A stretch of 64,000 bases of DNA from Roseomonas fluvialis (GCF_022846615.1 NZ_AP025637.1:3497001-3561000); one strand, 5' to 3'. Shown: positions 15,297 to 24,522, numbered from the stretch's first letter. Notes: generated by a model not told the origin, from the sequence alone. Made by a program: numbers and translations.

Positions 15297-16496
15297 GTGG
15301 TAACCTGGGCCGACACACGCGCTGCCATGGCGGCCGATTATCGCAGGCTGACAGACCCGCGCGGCCGACGACCCAAGCTGCTGCATCGCGGGTTGTGGGC
15401 CCTGAGGCTCTATCGGGTTGCGCACTGGCTGCGTCTCGGCTGTCGGCTGAACCTGCCGTCCCGGTTCGTCTGGGCCCTCGATCTGGTGCTGACCGGCGCT
15501 GACCTGGACCCGGCGAGCCCGATCGGCGGGGGGGCTGTCATCCACGATCCGCGCGGCGTGATCATCTATGGCAGCATCGGTACGAACCTGACCATTGGCG
15601 GGCGCGCGGGGATCGGAACCTTGTTGCGGGCGGAGCTCGTCGCCGGCGATGCGCTCGCGAGCATGGCGAGCCTGGGCGACGATGTGGTGCTGGGCAACAA
15701 TGTCTTCGTGCTGGGCACGTACCACGTTGGACATGGCGTCCATGTCGGCGACGACTGCGCGGTCATGGAAGACATTCCCGATGGCGCGGTGCTCGTCTCC
15801 CGGGCACCGGAATGGCGGGCTGTCCGTGTCAGGCCCCCCAAGCGCGAGATGCCTGAACCGGTTCATCGCGGCCTGTTGCGGTGCATCCGTGCCGATGTGG
15901 CCCGTGCCGTGCTCGAGAATGGCGGCAGCACCAAGACCGGGCCGCTGCGGTTCTGGGGCCACCTGATGTTCCCTGGCGTGGCCGGTGTCGCCCTGTTCCG
16001 CGTGGCGCACGCGTTGCACACGCGCGGCAGGACGCGCCTGGCCAGCGCGGTCGCCCGCGTCGTGCACGCTTGGTCGGGCATGACCATACATCCTGGCAGC
16101 ATCATTGGGTCCGGGCTGTTCGTTCCGCATCCCGTAACGGTGCGCTTCTGCGGCCAGGCCGGGAGCAATCTGGCGCTTTACCCGCACACGTCCGTCGGGC
16201 CGGAGACCTGGCCGCCATTGTCCGGGTGCCTGAACCCCGCCGACCTGCCACAGCTCGGCGACGGGGTCCGCATCGGCGCGGGCAGCAGCGTGGTCGGACC
16301 CGTCCAGATCGGTGATGGCGCCACCGTCGGCGTGAAGGCCGTCGTGCGACGGAATCTCGAAGCGGGACTGAGCGCTGTCCCGCGCCGCAATTGGCGCTTC
16401 GCGCCGCTTCAGCCGACCGGCGACAGCGGGACGGCACCCGAGGTTGACCGCCACGCCGAGCCGACGATGGCCAGCGCGCATCGCGCTGGTCCTTAG
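15297..16496 (+). CDS. Tandem-duplicated serine-acetyltransferase-like (hexapeptide) protein
   Basis: A 399-residue protein (GTG 15297; Met11 is an alternative start) built from two related halves. Half one, about residues 14-175, has DYRRLTDPRGRRPKLLHRG, LRLYRVAHWL, LTGADLDPASPIGGGAVIHD and then hexapeptide repeats. Half two, about residues 190-375, has CIRADVARAVLENGG, LFRVAHALH, MTIHPGSIIGSGLFVPHP and another left-handed beta-helix with IGAGSSVVGPVQIGDGATVG. Each half resembles a serine O-acetyltransferase-type enzyme: a helical cap and a beta-helix with a conserved His. In polysaccharide loci such proteins usually transfer acetyl groups to sugars, which is the probable role here. The duplication in one chain is unusual. 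It is the first gene of the exopolysaccharide region and faces the RTX gene tail to tail. Confidence 0.7.
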   Translation: MVTWADTRAAMAADYRRLTDPRGRRPKLLHRGLWALRLYRVAHWLRLGCRLNLPSRFVWALDLVLTGADLDPASPIGGGAVIHDPRGVIIYGSIGTNLTIGGRAGIGTLLRAELVAGDALASMASLGDDVVLGNNVFVLGTYHVGHGVHVGDDCAVMEDIPDGAVLVSRAPEWRAVRVRPPKREMPEPVHRGLLRCIRADVARAVLENGGSTKTGPLRFWGHLMFPGVAGVALFRVAHALHTRGRTRLASAVARVVHAWSGMTIHPGSIIGSGLFVPHPVTVRFCGQAGSNLALYPHTSVGPETWPPLSGCLNPADLPQLGDGVRIGAGSSVVGPVQIGDGATVGVKAVVRRNLEAGLSAVPRRNWRFAPLQPTGDSGTAPEVDRHAEPTMASAHRAGP

Positions 16497-16579
16497 GACG
16501 TCCGCGACACCGCCCGGCTTCGGGATGCTCGCGGGGCGTGCCCCGTTCAAGCGTAGCCGGGATTCATCGCCGCCGGCCG

Positions 16580-18889
16580 TCAGGCTACCCAGACATCATC
16601 CCCGCCACCAGGCGCGAGCGAGGTGTTCCACAGCGAAAGGTTCGAGCCGACGGTGCCGTATTGGCTGCCCACGACGTAGACGTTGCCGCCGGCCAGGCGT
16701 TCCACGGTATTCCCCCCGAAGACGTTGCCGTTGTCGGCGGTTGGCCCGTCCATGTAGAACGCAGCGACGTCGGGGTCGTTGGTAGTCACGCTGTTGTTCT
16801 GCACCACGTTGCCGCGGGTCAGGTCGTTCAGCGGCTGCTTGCCGATATCGGTGTTGAGGATGATTTCCCCGAGCGGCCTGTTGGGGTTGCCCGCGCGGTT
16901 GAGCCCATTGCCGCTGATGGTGTTCCCCGTGATGACGTTCGAACTGGAATCGTAGGCGATGATGCCGGCGCCATCGTTGCCGTAGACGATGTTCTGTTCG
17001 ATGCGATTGTTGCCGGTGTAGGTGTCAGCCTGGATCCCGTTGCCATCGAAGGCGGCACTTGACGCCTCGCGGTTGTCGAAGACGCGGTTGCCGCGAACGA
17101 CGTTTCCGAAGCCGAAGCCGTCAGCGCCTTCGCCGCCGTAGATCTCGGCAACGCCGCCATAGATGTGGATGCCCGTGCTGCCTGGGATCGTGCGGCCATT
17201 GCCACTGACGGTGTTGTTCTCGACGCTGATGCCGTTGGCGTGGATCTCGATGCCGTGGGATCCGTTGTCTCGGATCACGTTGTCGACCACGCGCGTCGGA
17301 TCGGCGCTGTGATCGAGCCGGTTGAACGCGACGCCGTTCACGCGGTTGCCCTCGATCAGGTTCCCCTGCAGCAGGTTGCCGCCGCCGGTATCGCTTCCGA
17401 ACCAGACCCCGGTGCCGGTGTTCTGGATCGTGTTGTTCAGGATGGTGATGTCCCGCGATCCGCCTTGCACGGCGACGCCGGCATATTCGCTGTTCCGGAT
17501 CGTGAGGTCGGCGATGGTGACATATGCCGCGTTCTCGACCGAGATCGAGCCCTGGATCACCGGGGGCGCGCCGCTGCCATAGCTGCCGACGACGATCGGC
17601 GCGGCCTCAGTGCCCTGGCCCTGCACCACGACGACGCCGTTGAACACCGTGCCGGCCTTGAACAGGTAGCTGGTGTCCGCCTGAAGCGTCCACCCGCCCC
17701 AGGTGTTGAACGGCGATCCAAGCGAGCCGTCACCGGACCTGCTCGCGCTCGTGTCGATGTAGACGGTCCGGGCCGTCGTCGGGACATCGATGGTCGGCGG
17801 CGTGACGGGACTGGGCGGCGGCGCCACCACGGCAGGCGCGTCGATCGCGTCCATGATGTTCCACAGCTGCAGCGACTGTACGCCCTTCAGCAGGATCTCG
17901 GCATCGACCACGCCGTCGGTCACACCCGTCGTGCCGGGTGCGTCGATCTGCAGGACGCCATCGGCGCCCTCGAGCTTCATGCGGGTCTGGACCGCGCCGC
18001 TGCCGGAGACGAAGCTGGAGGTGCCGAGGTACGTGATCTGCAACCCCGGCGCGATATCGATGAGGTGCAGCAGGTCCTCGCCGGCATTGAAGTCCTGGAT
18101 AATGTCGCGCTGCGTACCGGGACGGCTGTCCTGGAGGGCGCTGAGGACGAACACATCGGTCCCGGCGCCGCCGTAGAGCTGGTCGGCCCCGGCATCGCCC
18201 CGCAGTATGTCGTTGCCGCCCTCGCCGCGGATGATGTCGTTGCCGGCGCCGCCTACGAGCACGTTGCCGCCGGCATTGCCCGTGAGGGCGTTGTTGAGCG
18301 TGTTTCCGCCGCCCACCAGGTCCGACGTGCCGCTCAGCGTCAGTTTCTCGACATTGGCCGCGAGCGTCAGGCTGACGGAGGACAGGATCAGGTCCACCCC
18401 TTCCCCCTGCAGTTCGGTCACCACGTCGGTGGCATCGGCGACGACATACGTGTCATTGCCCGCGCCGCCCCGCATCGTGTCGGCGCCGGCGCCACCGTTC
18501 AGCCTGTCATTGCCCGCCCCGCCGGTCAGCAGGTTGGCGCCCGCATTGCCGGTGATGACGTTGTTCAGGGAGTTGCCCGTGCCCGTCAGGTTCGCCGTGC
18601 CCGTCAGCGTCAGATTGTCGACGAAGGCCGGCAGCACGTAGCTGACGGAGGCGGAGACGAGATCGACGCTGCCATCGTCGCTTTCCACGACCAGGTCGCC
18701 TGGATCGTTGACGAGGTAGGTGTCGGCCCCGAAGCCGCCCAGCATCCGGTCGGCGCCCGCGCCGCCATCCAGCCGGTCCGCCCCCGCCATGCCGGAGAGC
18801 GTATCCGCACCGTCGCCGCCATAGAGGCTGTCGGCGGCATCGGTGCCGATCAGGCTGTCCTGGACTGAAGTGCCACGCTTGAGTGCCAT
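16580..18889 (-). CDS. RTX calcium-binding protein with C-terminal right-handed beta-helix
   Basis: A 769-residue protein read from ATG 18889 (MALKRGTSVQDSLIGTDAAD). About residues 10-250 hold three clusters of RTX nonapeptides (for example GGAGNDRLNGGAGADTM and GGAGNDIIRGEGGNDILRGD). A serralysin-C-terminal-like segment follows (TDVFVLSALQDSRPGTQRDI). After a Pro-rich linker (near residue 365) comes SASRSGDGSLGSPFNTWGGW and a long right-handed beta-helix with many N-x-I and N-x-V turns. The motif DGNGIQADTYTGNNRIEQN is followed by GNDGAGIIAYDSSSN. It ends LAPGGGDDVWVA. RTX plus beta-helix is the composition of AlgE alginate epimerases, but with the order reversed. It is probably a secreted, calcium-dependent protein acting on polysaccharide; no catalytic activity is proven. 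A second copy lies just upstream on the same strand (19294-21099). Confidence 0.75.
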   Translation of the reverse strand: MALKRGTSVQDSLIGTDAADSLYGGDGADTLSGMAGADRLDGGAGADRMLGGFGADTYLVNDPGDLVVESDDGSVDLVSASVSYVLPAFVDNLTLTGTANLTGTGNSLNNVITGNAGANLLTGGAGNDRLNGGAGADTMRGGAGNDTYVVADATDVVTELQGEGVDLILSSVSLTLAANVEKLTLSGTSDLVGGGNTLNNALTGNAGGNVLVGGAGNDIIRGEGGNDILRGDAGADQLYGGAGTDVFVLSALQDSRPGTQRDIIQDFNAGEDLLHLIDIAPGLQITYLGTSSFVSGSGAVQTRMKLEGADGVLQIDAPGTTGVTDGVVDAEILLKGVQSLQLWNIMDAIDAPAVVAPPPSPVTPPTIDVPTTARTVYIDTSASRSGDGSLGSPFNTWGGWTLQADTSYLFKAGTVFNGVVVVQGQGTEAAPIVVGSYGSGAPPVIQGSISVENAAYVTIADLTIRNSEYAGVAVQGGSRDITILNNTIQNTGTGVWFGSDTGGGNLLQGNLIEGNRVNGVAFNRLDHSADPTRVVDNVIRDNGSHGIEIHANGISVENNTVSGNGRTIPGSTGIHIYGGVAEIYGGEGADGFGFGNVVRGNRVFDNREASSAAFDGNGIQADTYTGNNRIEQNIVYGNDGAGIIAYDSSSNVITGNTISGNGLNRAGNPNRPLGEIILNTDIGKQPLNDLTRGNVVQNNSVTTNDPDVAAFYMDGPTADNGNVFGGNTVERLAGGNVYVVGSQYGTVGSNLSLWNTSLAPGGGDDVWVA

Positions 18890-19252
18890 GTGTGTCCTGC
18901 CATGAGTGTGCGACCCTTCATGGATCGATCCCACCGCAAGACAACCAGGAGTTGTCCATTAACACAAGATACGCCGAATATACGAATAATATGTCTTAAA
19001 AAATGCTCTTTTTCACTTTATTGCCGCGGCCTTGAGCCATTCCGGTTAAATACAGATCTTGGTCTGATATCTTGAGCGCCCGTGCGACACTTAGCGCGCA
19101 CGGATCCGCGATCGCGGTAAGCCTCGCCCGCGTGGCGGCTGGGACGCTGCAAGATGGGGTGAGAAATTTTGGGCAGATCCGGCCCGACACGGGCGCGGGC
19201 CACCGCCGACATTGCACCGGGCGGGATCGATCAAAGCCAGCGTCACAGACTT
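18890..19252. other. Intergenic region with AT-rich core
   Basis: About 360 bases upstream of the first RTX gene. Positions 18950-19075 are markedly AT-rich compared with the surroundings (for example ATACGAATAATATGTC near 18978), which makes this the likely promoter region of the minus-strand gene ending at 16580. No coding sequence is convincing here. Confidence 0.5.
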
Positions 19253-19285
19253 GGCCCCGAAGCCCCCCTGATGGGCTTCGGGGCC
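19253..19285 (-). terminator. Terminator-like hairpin after the second RTX gene
   Basis: Thirteen perfectly paired bases (GGCCCCGAAGCCC at 19253-19265 with GGGCTTCGGGGCC at 19273-19285) around a seven-base loop, eight bases beyond the stop codon of the minus-strand gene at 19294. A U-run is not obvious, so termination efficiency is uncertain. Confidence 0.6.
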
Positions 19286-19293
19286 AGCCAGCG

Positions 19294-21099
19294 TCAGCTC
19301 CAGACGTCGTCCCCGCCGCCCGGCGCCAGGGTCGAGTTCCACAGCGCCAGGTTCGAACCGACCGCGCCGTAGATCCCGCCCGACGAATAGGCGGGGCCAC
19401 CGGCTTCGCGCACCACCGTGTTGCCGCCGAAGACGTTGCCGTTGTCGGCCGTCGTTGGATCGATGAAGAACGCACTGGTGGTCGCGTCATCCGTCGTCAC
19501 GACATTGTTCTGGATGACGTTGCCGCGGGTCAGCTCGCTTCGGACATCGATGTCGCCGGCCAGCAGGATCTCGCCGCGATAGGGATGCTGGCCCGAGCGA
19601 TCGAGCAGGTTCCCGCCGACCGTGTTCCCGATGACCAGGTTGGACGCGGAGTCATAGAGAATGATCCCCGCGCCATCGCTGCCGGAGACGGTGTTGTTCT
19701 CGATGCGGTTGCCGCCGGTGTACTGGTCGGCCTGGATTCCGTTGCCGTCGTAGCCGTTCCCGGCCTCACGCGAGTCGGACACGCGATTGTTGGCGATCAC
19801 GTTCCCGAAGCCGAAGCCGTCGGGGCTGCCATAGCCACCATAGATGTGGATGCCCGAGCTCCCGCTCACCGTCAGGCCGCTGCGGCTGACATCATTGCCG
19901 TCGACGACGATGCCGCTGGCGTTGACTGCGATGCCATGGGATCCGCTGTCGCGGATCACGTTGTCGACCACGCGCGTCGGATCGGCGCGCTGGTCGACTT
20001 TGTTGAAGGCGACGCCGTGGAGTTGGCTGCCGGAGATCTCGTTGCCCTGGACCAGGTTTCCCCCGCCCGCGGTCGCGCTGAACCAGACGCCGATCGAGGT
20101 GTTCTGGATGGTGTTGTTCAGAACCGTGATGTCATGCGATCCGCCCTGCACCGTCACGCCGGCATAGGCGCTGTTGACGATGGCCAGGTCGGAGATGGTC
20201 ACGTGCGCCGCGTTCTCGACCGAGATCGAGCCCTGGATCACCGGGGCGGCACCAGCGCCATAGCTGCCGATGGTGATCGGCGCGTCCTCGCTGCCCTGCC
20301 CCTTCACCACCACGACCCCGTTCATCACGGTGCCGGCCTTGATCAGGTAGCTGGTGTCGGCTTCGAGCGTCCTTCCGCCCCATGAGCTGAAAGGCGAGTC
20401 CAGCGAGCCGTCGCCCGACCGGCTCGCGCTCGGGTCGATGTAGACGGAACGGCTCGTCGTCGGTGCGACGACGCCCGGCGGCGCGGCGACAGGCGCTGGG
20501 GTCGGCGGCGGCGATGCGCCAACCTCTGCCGGCTCAGTGCCACCAGAAGCGGCAACCGACCCGAGGATATTCCAGGCCTGGAGGGACTGCACGCCGCGCA
20601 ACAGGACCTCGGCGTCCGCCACGCCATCCGTGCCCTGCCAGCCATTCGGGATATCGATCTGGAGCACCGCATCGCCGCCCTGCACATCAAGCCGGGTCTG
20701 GACGGTGCTGCCGCCGCCCTGGAAGGCGGCGCCGCCCAGATGGCTGATCGGCACCCCGGGCGCGAGGTCGACCAGGTGGAGCACATCTTCGGTGATGTTG
20801 AATTCGTAGATGACGTCGCGCTGCGCGCCGGGACGGCTGTCCTCGACCGCGCTGACGACGAAGATGTCGGTGCCGCCATTGCCCAGAAGGTGATCGGTGC
20901 CCGCGTCACCCCGCAGGATGTCGACGCCGTCCCCACCGAGGATCGTATCGTTCCCAGCGCCGCCGAGAATCACATTGGAACCGGCATTCCCGGTGATGAT
21001 GTTGGATTGGCTGTTGCCCACGCCCACCAGGTCGGACGTACCGGCAAGCGCCAGGCTTTCCACCCCTGCGGGCAGAATCGTATTCACGTAGGTAATCAT
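19294..21099 (-). CDS. RTX calcium-binding protein with C-terminal right-handed beta-helix, second copy
   Basis: A 601-residue paralogue of the protein encoded at 16580-18889, beginning MITYVNTILPAGVESLALAG. It keeps only the last RTX cluster (about residues 40-85, GGAGNDTILGGDGVDILRGD) and the serralysin-like segment with VVSAVEDSRPGAQRD. The Pro-rich linker, SASRSGDGSLDSPFSSWGG and the beta-helix follow. The shared motif appears as YDGNGIQADQYTGGNRIENN, then GSDGAGIILYDSASN. It ends LAPGGGDDVWS. Compared with its sister it lacks about 170 N-terminal residues, so it may be an N-terminally shortened duplicate. Its start at 21099 has no strong ribosome site that I can see. A function on the exopolysaccharide is inferred from context. 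Confidence 0.72.
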   Translation of the reverse strand: MITYVNTILPAGVESLALAGTSDLVGVGNSQSNIITGNAGSNVILGGAGNDTILGGDGVDILRGDAGTDHLLGNGGTDIFVVSAVEDSRPGAQRDVIYEFNITEDVLHLVDLAPGVPISHLGGAAFQGGGSTVQTRLDVQGGDAVLQIDIPNGWQGTDGVADAEVLLRGVQSLQAWNILGSVAASGGTEPAEVGASPPPTPAPVAAPPGVVAPTTSRSVYIDPSASRSGDGSLDSPFSSWGGRTLEADTSYLIKAGTVMNGVVVVKGQGSEDAPITIGSYGAGAAPVIQGSISVENAAHVTISDLAIVNSAYAGVTVQGGSHDITVLNNTIQNTSIGVWFSATAGGGNLVQGNEISGSQLHGVAFNKVDQRADPTRVVDNVIRDSGSHGIAVNASGIVVDGNDVSRSGLTVSGSSGIHIYGGYGSPDGFGFGNVIANNRVSDSREAGNGYDGNGIQADQYTGGNRIENNTVSGSDGAGIILYDSASNLVIGNTVGGNLLDRSGQHPYRGEILLAGDIDVRSELTRGNVIQNNVVTTDDATTSAFFIDPTTADNGNVFGGNTVVREAGGPAYSSGGIYGAVGSNLALWNSTLAPGGGDDVWS

Positions 21100-21512
21100 G
21101 AGCCCAAGGCCCCCTTGGTTGTTTGTGCGGTCACGTCACGAGGGTCATCGACCGCATGGATGTCGTGGCCGTAGCCGCCGGCCTTCGATGCCGGCACCAG
21201 CGCCGCCATCGAGCCCACTGGCCCCCGCTTCACCGTCAGAAGAATCGGCTACCGGACCCCCGAGGGCATCGCGCCGGATAGTCGGGAACCGACGTCGCTC
21301 AGTCGAAGTCGCGCCTTTGTTGAGCGCTTTCCCCCCGCTGATCACAGGCCGGGATTAGACCAGAACCAGGCAAGCCGCAACTATAAGATGTAATTTAACA
21401 AGCAAATAGACCTCCGGTTGTATTATATCTGGCGACCTTGGTTCTTTTGGGCGAATTCCAGATTATATTTCGCTATCGATGTTACTCTCGCATTGTGTGA
21501 GCTGGATATTTT
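21100..21512. other. Intergenic region with AT-rich segment
   Basis: About 410 bases between the start of the second RTX gene and the end of the glycosyltransferase gene, both on the minus strand. Positions 21360-21500 are AT-rich (for example TATAAGATGTAATTTAACAA near 21382). No gene is supported. It probably holds the promoter of the RTX gene. Confidence 0.45.
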
Positions 21513-22499
21513 TTACGACGGCGACTCGCTCGCCAAGGCAGCGTCGATCGCGCGTCGCTTCCGGGCCTGGAACAGCTTGCGGTACAGCGGCGCAGCGATG
21601 CGGGGGCTGACCGCGCGGGAGGCGCGCGCCATGGCCAACCAGGCCGGCTCGGTCAGGCGATTGATCACGAGGTCGGCGACTGCATGGCGCAGGGAACGGG
21701 TCCCCAGCCGGCGGCTCTGCAGCCCAAGCCCGACCAGCTCGTCACGCATCGCGGGCTGGCGCCGCGCCCAGGCAGCCAACGCCTTGCCTTCGCGCTCGGC
21801 GATCCGCAGCCAGTCGGACTCGACCATCGGGTGCAGGTGATACGCCACTGCGGCCGGCGCGAAGAACACCTTCAGCCCTTCGGCACGCAGGCGGGCGCTG
21901 AGCTCGATATCCTCGTGCCACCGCAGCGCTTCGTCGAAGCCACCATGCCGCCGCAGCAGCGCCGCCTTGGCCGAGACGTTGTAGGTGAAGAACGCGCTCC
22001 ATCCGACATCCGTGCCTTCAACGAGCGTGTCGAAGCGGTGATCGTGATGCATCACCTCGAACAGGCCGGGCGGCGGATCGGGCATCGGCGCGAGCGCGCC
22101 GACCACCGCCTCCGCCTCACCCGGGTGGGCGGCATGCTGGCGGAGATGTTCGGCGACCAGTCCCGGCTGCGCTATGCTGTCATCGTTGAGGAACAACAGG
22201 ATCGGCGCGTCAGTCATTGTCATTGCGCGGTTGCGCGCGGCATTCGCACCGGCATTGGGCTGGCGCGCCGCGCGAAACACGAAGGGAAGGCGCGCAGCCT
22301 CGGCCTGCAGAGCCTCTATGCTGCCATCAACGGATCCGTCGTCGACGACGACGACCTCCATCCGGTCCATCACGTCGCCCGCCTGCGCGGCCAGCGCGGC
22401 GATGCAGCGCAACAGCACCGCCTTGCGATTGTGGGTTGGAATGATCACGGCAATGTCCGCGGCACGGGTGCAGGCCGAGGGGTCCGTCACGGCGGTCAT
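21513..22499 (-). CDS. Family 2 glycosyltransferase
   Basis: A 328-residue GT-A fold glycosyltransferase read from ATG 22499. Residues about 17-40 are ADIAVIIPTHNRKAVLLRCI, followed by MEVVVVDDGSVDGS and NAGANAARNRAM. The metal-binding motif is LFLNDDS, and RHGGFDEALRWHEDIELSAR is the acceptor-side segment with the usual ED. Such enzymes transfer a nucleotide-activated sugar to a growing lipid-linked repeat unit on the cytoplasmic face. There are no membrane helices. It stands alone between the RTX genes and the Tat-type beta-helix gene, within the exopolysaccharide region. Sugar specificity cannot be read. Confidence 0.85.
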   Translation of the reverse strand: MTAVTDPSACTRAADIAVIIPTHNRKAVLLRCIAALAAQAGDVMDRMEVVVVDDGSVDGSIEALQAEAARLPFVFRAARQPNAGANAARNRAMTMTDAPILLFLNDDSIAQPGLVAEHLRQHAAHPGEAEAVVGALAPMPDPPPGLFEVMHHDHRFDTLVEGTDVGWSAFFTYNVSAKAALLRRHGGFDEALRWHEDIELSARLRAEGLKVFFAPAAVAYHLHPMVESDWLRIAEREGKALAAWARRQPAMRDELVGLGLQSRRLGTRSLRHAVADLVINRLTEPAWLAMARASRAVSPRIAAPLYRKLFQARKRRAIDAALASESPS

Positions 22500-23160
22500 C
22501 GCGCCAGTGGCGCCGGCGACGGCCCTGCGGCGGATGCGCTGCGCTTGCACATGATGCGCGCCCCCAATCCGATCGCACCAGGACCCTCCGCCGTCCCGCC
22601 GGGGGTCGACCCGCGTGAAGGCTGGGTGTGATCGTTCCCGACAGCGCGGAATTCCGCATCGTCGCGATGCCCGACGCCGCGGAAGCCTATGACGGAACCG
22701 ACGGAACGCTCCGTCGGCCGAACCTTCTCGTGCGGTCGGATCACGATGCCTGAATCCACCCATGTATTCTCGCCGAAGGTCCGATCCTCACGCGCGCTGA
22801 CAAGTCCGGCGCAATACTTACGCACATCACCGGACTGGGGCGGCGCGGCGCGGCGTGCTTGATCCTTATGCGGCGGCCCGCGCCGAAAATCGCGATCACC
22901 ATTCCTCAAGTGGCAACGCATCGACGTGCGCGACGTAGTTCCTGCGGTGATAGCCCCGGCGGAATCCTCCGACCCGCATATCGGTAGAGATGATGTGTTC
23001 CACAGGCTCATGCACCACCGGTTTAGGGTCACGCGCGCGACCGGCACTCCACAGCGCCGCACCGTCCGGCGCGACGACATATCGGCTTCGCAGCAGCGCG
23101 CATGCCGTCGTGGCACCCGGTGCTGAACACCAACCGACACGCGGGAGCGGCCGCTCAACC
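22500..23160. other. Intergenic region, no supported gene
   Basis: About 660 bases between divergent genes. A minus-strand frame (22896 to about 23160) gives a plausible-looking peptide ending DMRVGGFRRGYHRRNYVAHV, but it overlaps the start of the next gene and shows no known family, so I did not call it. Base composition is lower in G+C than in neighbouring genes between about 22790 and 22910. Confidence 0.4.
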
Positions 23161-24522
23161 ATGAACATCCCATCACGCCGGCAGATCCTGGGTTCCCTGT
23201 CGCTCGCCGCACCCATCCTGCTCGGCACGCAGACGGCCAGGGCCGCCAGCATCGAGGTCGGGCGCGGTGCGACCATCGCGTCGCCCGCCTCCGTCCCATG
23301 GAACACCTTGGCACCGGGCGACGAAGTGGTGCTGCGCAGCGGCACCTACGCCGAGATGGTCGTGATCACCGCACGCGGCACGGCGGCGCGCCCCATCATC
23401 CTGCGCGCGCAACCTGGCGCCGTGCTCACCGGCACGGTGGTGTTCGAAGGAGCGCAGCATGTGCGCCTCGAAGGCCTGACGATCCAACGCTCGCGCCTGT
23501 CCGGCGTCATCATCCGCCATGGCTCGGTGGGCGTGGCCATCCAGGATTGCACGGTCCGGGATTGCGGTCTCGGCATCTGGATCGGCGAGGGTGCCGGCGG
23601 GGCGCATCGCCTGGTGGGCAACACGCTGATCGACAACAAGACGCACGGCGTCGCGATCGACGTGATCAATGCGCCCATCGGGCAGGAAACGCTCATCGCG
23701 GGCAACCGTGTCGCCCGCAACGGTATGCACGGCCTCGAGATCAACGGCAACCGCTACATCGTCGAGGGCAACATCGTCTGGGACAACGGACTGAAGCTCT
23801 CGGGCACCTCGGGCATCCATACCTACTGCAAGGACCCGGGCCAGGATGCCGGACGCGATAACATCATCCGCTACAATATGGTCTGGGGTCAGCGCGAGAC
23901 GACGGGCCAGGACGGCAACGGCATCCAGCTCGATCAGTGGTGCGATCGCAACCAGGTCTACTTCAACATCTGCTTCGGCAATGACGGGGCGGGCATCGCG
24001 CTGTTCGACGCCTCGGACAACTTCGTGGCGAACAATACGCTGTACGACAACATGCGCGATTCTGGCGGGCGGCACGCCTACAAGGGCGACCTGGTGCTGG
24101 CCAGCGACTACACGCGCAATGTCGACCACGTGGCGAACAACGTGATCCGCAACAACCTGGTGGTCACGCGCCGCCGCGGCATCGCGAGCATCTATGTCGA
24201 TCCCTTCGCGCGCCGATCGCGCGAGATCGCCGGCAACCACGTGCATCACATCGGCGGCGAGGTACCGCTGGTGTGGAACCGCAGCCGCGTGGCCGACCTG
24301 CGTGCCTGGAATGCCGCGAAGCCCGGCGGAGCGGATGCCCAGGGCGATCCGCTGCTGCGCGACACCGCGCTGCTGGCGCGGCAGCCGCCCGACCCGGAAG
24401 GGGTACGACCACGCGTGGCGCTGACCGGGCTGCCATTGCCGGAGGGCATCGCGCGGCGCGACTACCTGGGCGCCGCCTGGACAACGCCGCCCGTCGGCGC
24501 ATTGCTGTCGGCCGACGGCTGA
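23161..24522 (+). CDS. Tat-type exported right-handed beta-helix protein
   Basis: A 453-residue protein read from ATG 23161. Residues 1-30 are a signal peptide with twin arginines and a hydrophobic core (PSRRQILGSLSLAAPILLG), ending TARAAS, consistent with Tat export. The mature protein starts with a repeat-entry segment (PWNTLAPGDEVVLRSGTYAE) and forms a right-handed beta-helix from about residue 75 to 400. The motif QDGNGIQLDQWCDRNQVYFN followed by GNDGAGIALFDASDN matches both RTX proteins nearby. It has no RTX repeats. The family includes polysaccharide lyases, epimerases and hydrolases; which activity, if any, is unknown. It is followed by a GT4 gene after 18 bases, so it is probably co-transcribed with polysaccharide genes. 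Confidence 0.78.
   Translation: MNIPSRRQILGSLSLAAPILLGTQTARAASIEVGRGATIASPASVPWNTLAPGDEVVLRSGTYAEMVVITARGTAARPIILRAQPGAVLTGTVVFEGAQHVRLEGLTIQRSRLSGVIIRHGSVGVAIQDCTVRDCGLGIWIGEGAGGAHRLVGNTLIDNKTHGVAIDVINAPIGQETLIAGNRVARNGMHGLEINGNRYIVEGNIVWDNGLKLSGTSGIHTYCKDPGQDAGRDNIIRYNMVWGQRETTGQDGNGIQLDQWCDRNQVYFNICFGNDGAGIALFDASDNFVANNTLYDNMRDSGGRHAYKGDLVLASDYTRNVDHVANNVIRNNLVVTRRRGIASIYVDPFARRSREIAGNHVHHIGGEVPLVWNRSRVADLRAWNAAKPGGADAQGDPLLRDTALLARQPPDPEGVRPRVALTGLPLPEGIARRDYLGAAWTTPPVGALLSADG

Noticed and set aside
17165-18868. 567-codon open frame on the plus strand opposite the RTX gene
   Set aside because: It is the mirror of a highly repetitive GC-rich gene; the product is dominated by Val/Ala/Asp repeats that arise from the complementary strand, and the RTX and beta-helix motifs on the minus strand are clear.
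22896-23163. Minus-strand frame ending GGFRRGYHRRNYVAHV
   Set aside because: It looks somewhat protein-like, but it overlaps the start of the Tat-type beta-helix gene, has no ribosome site and no family resemblance.
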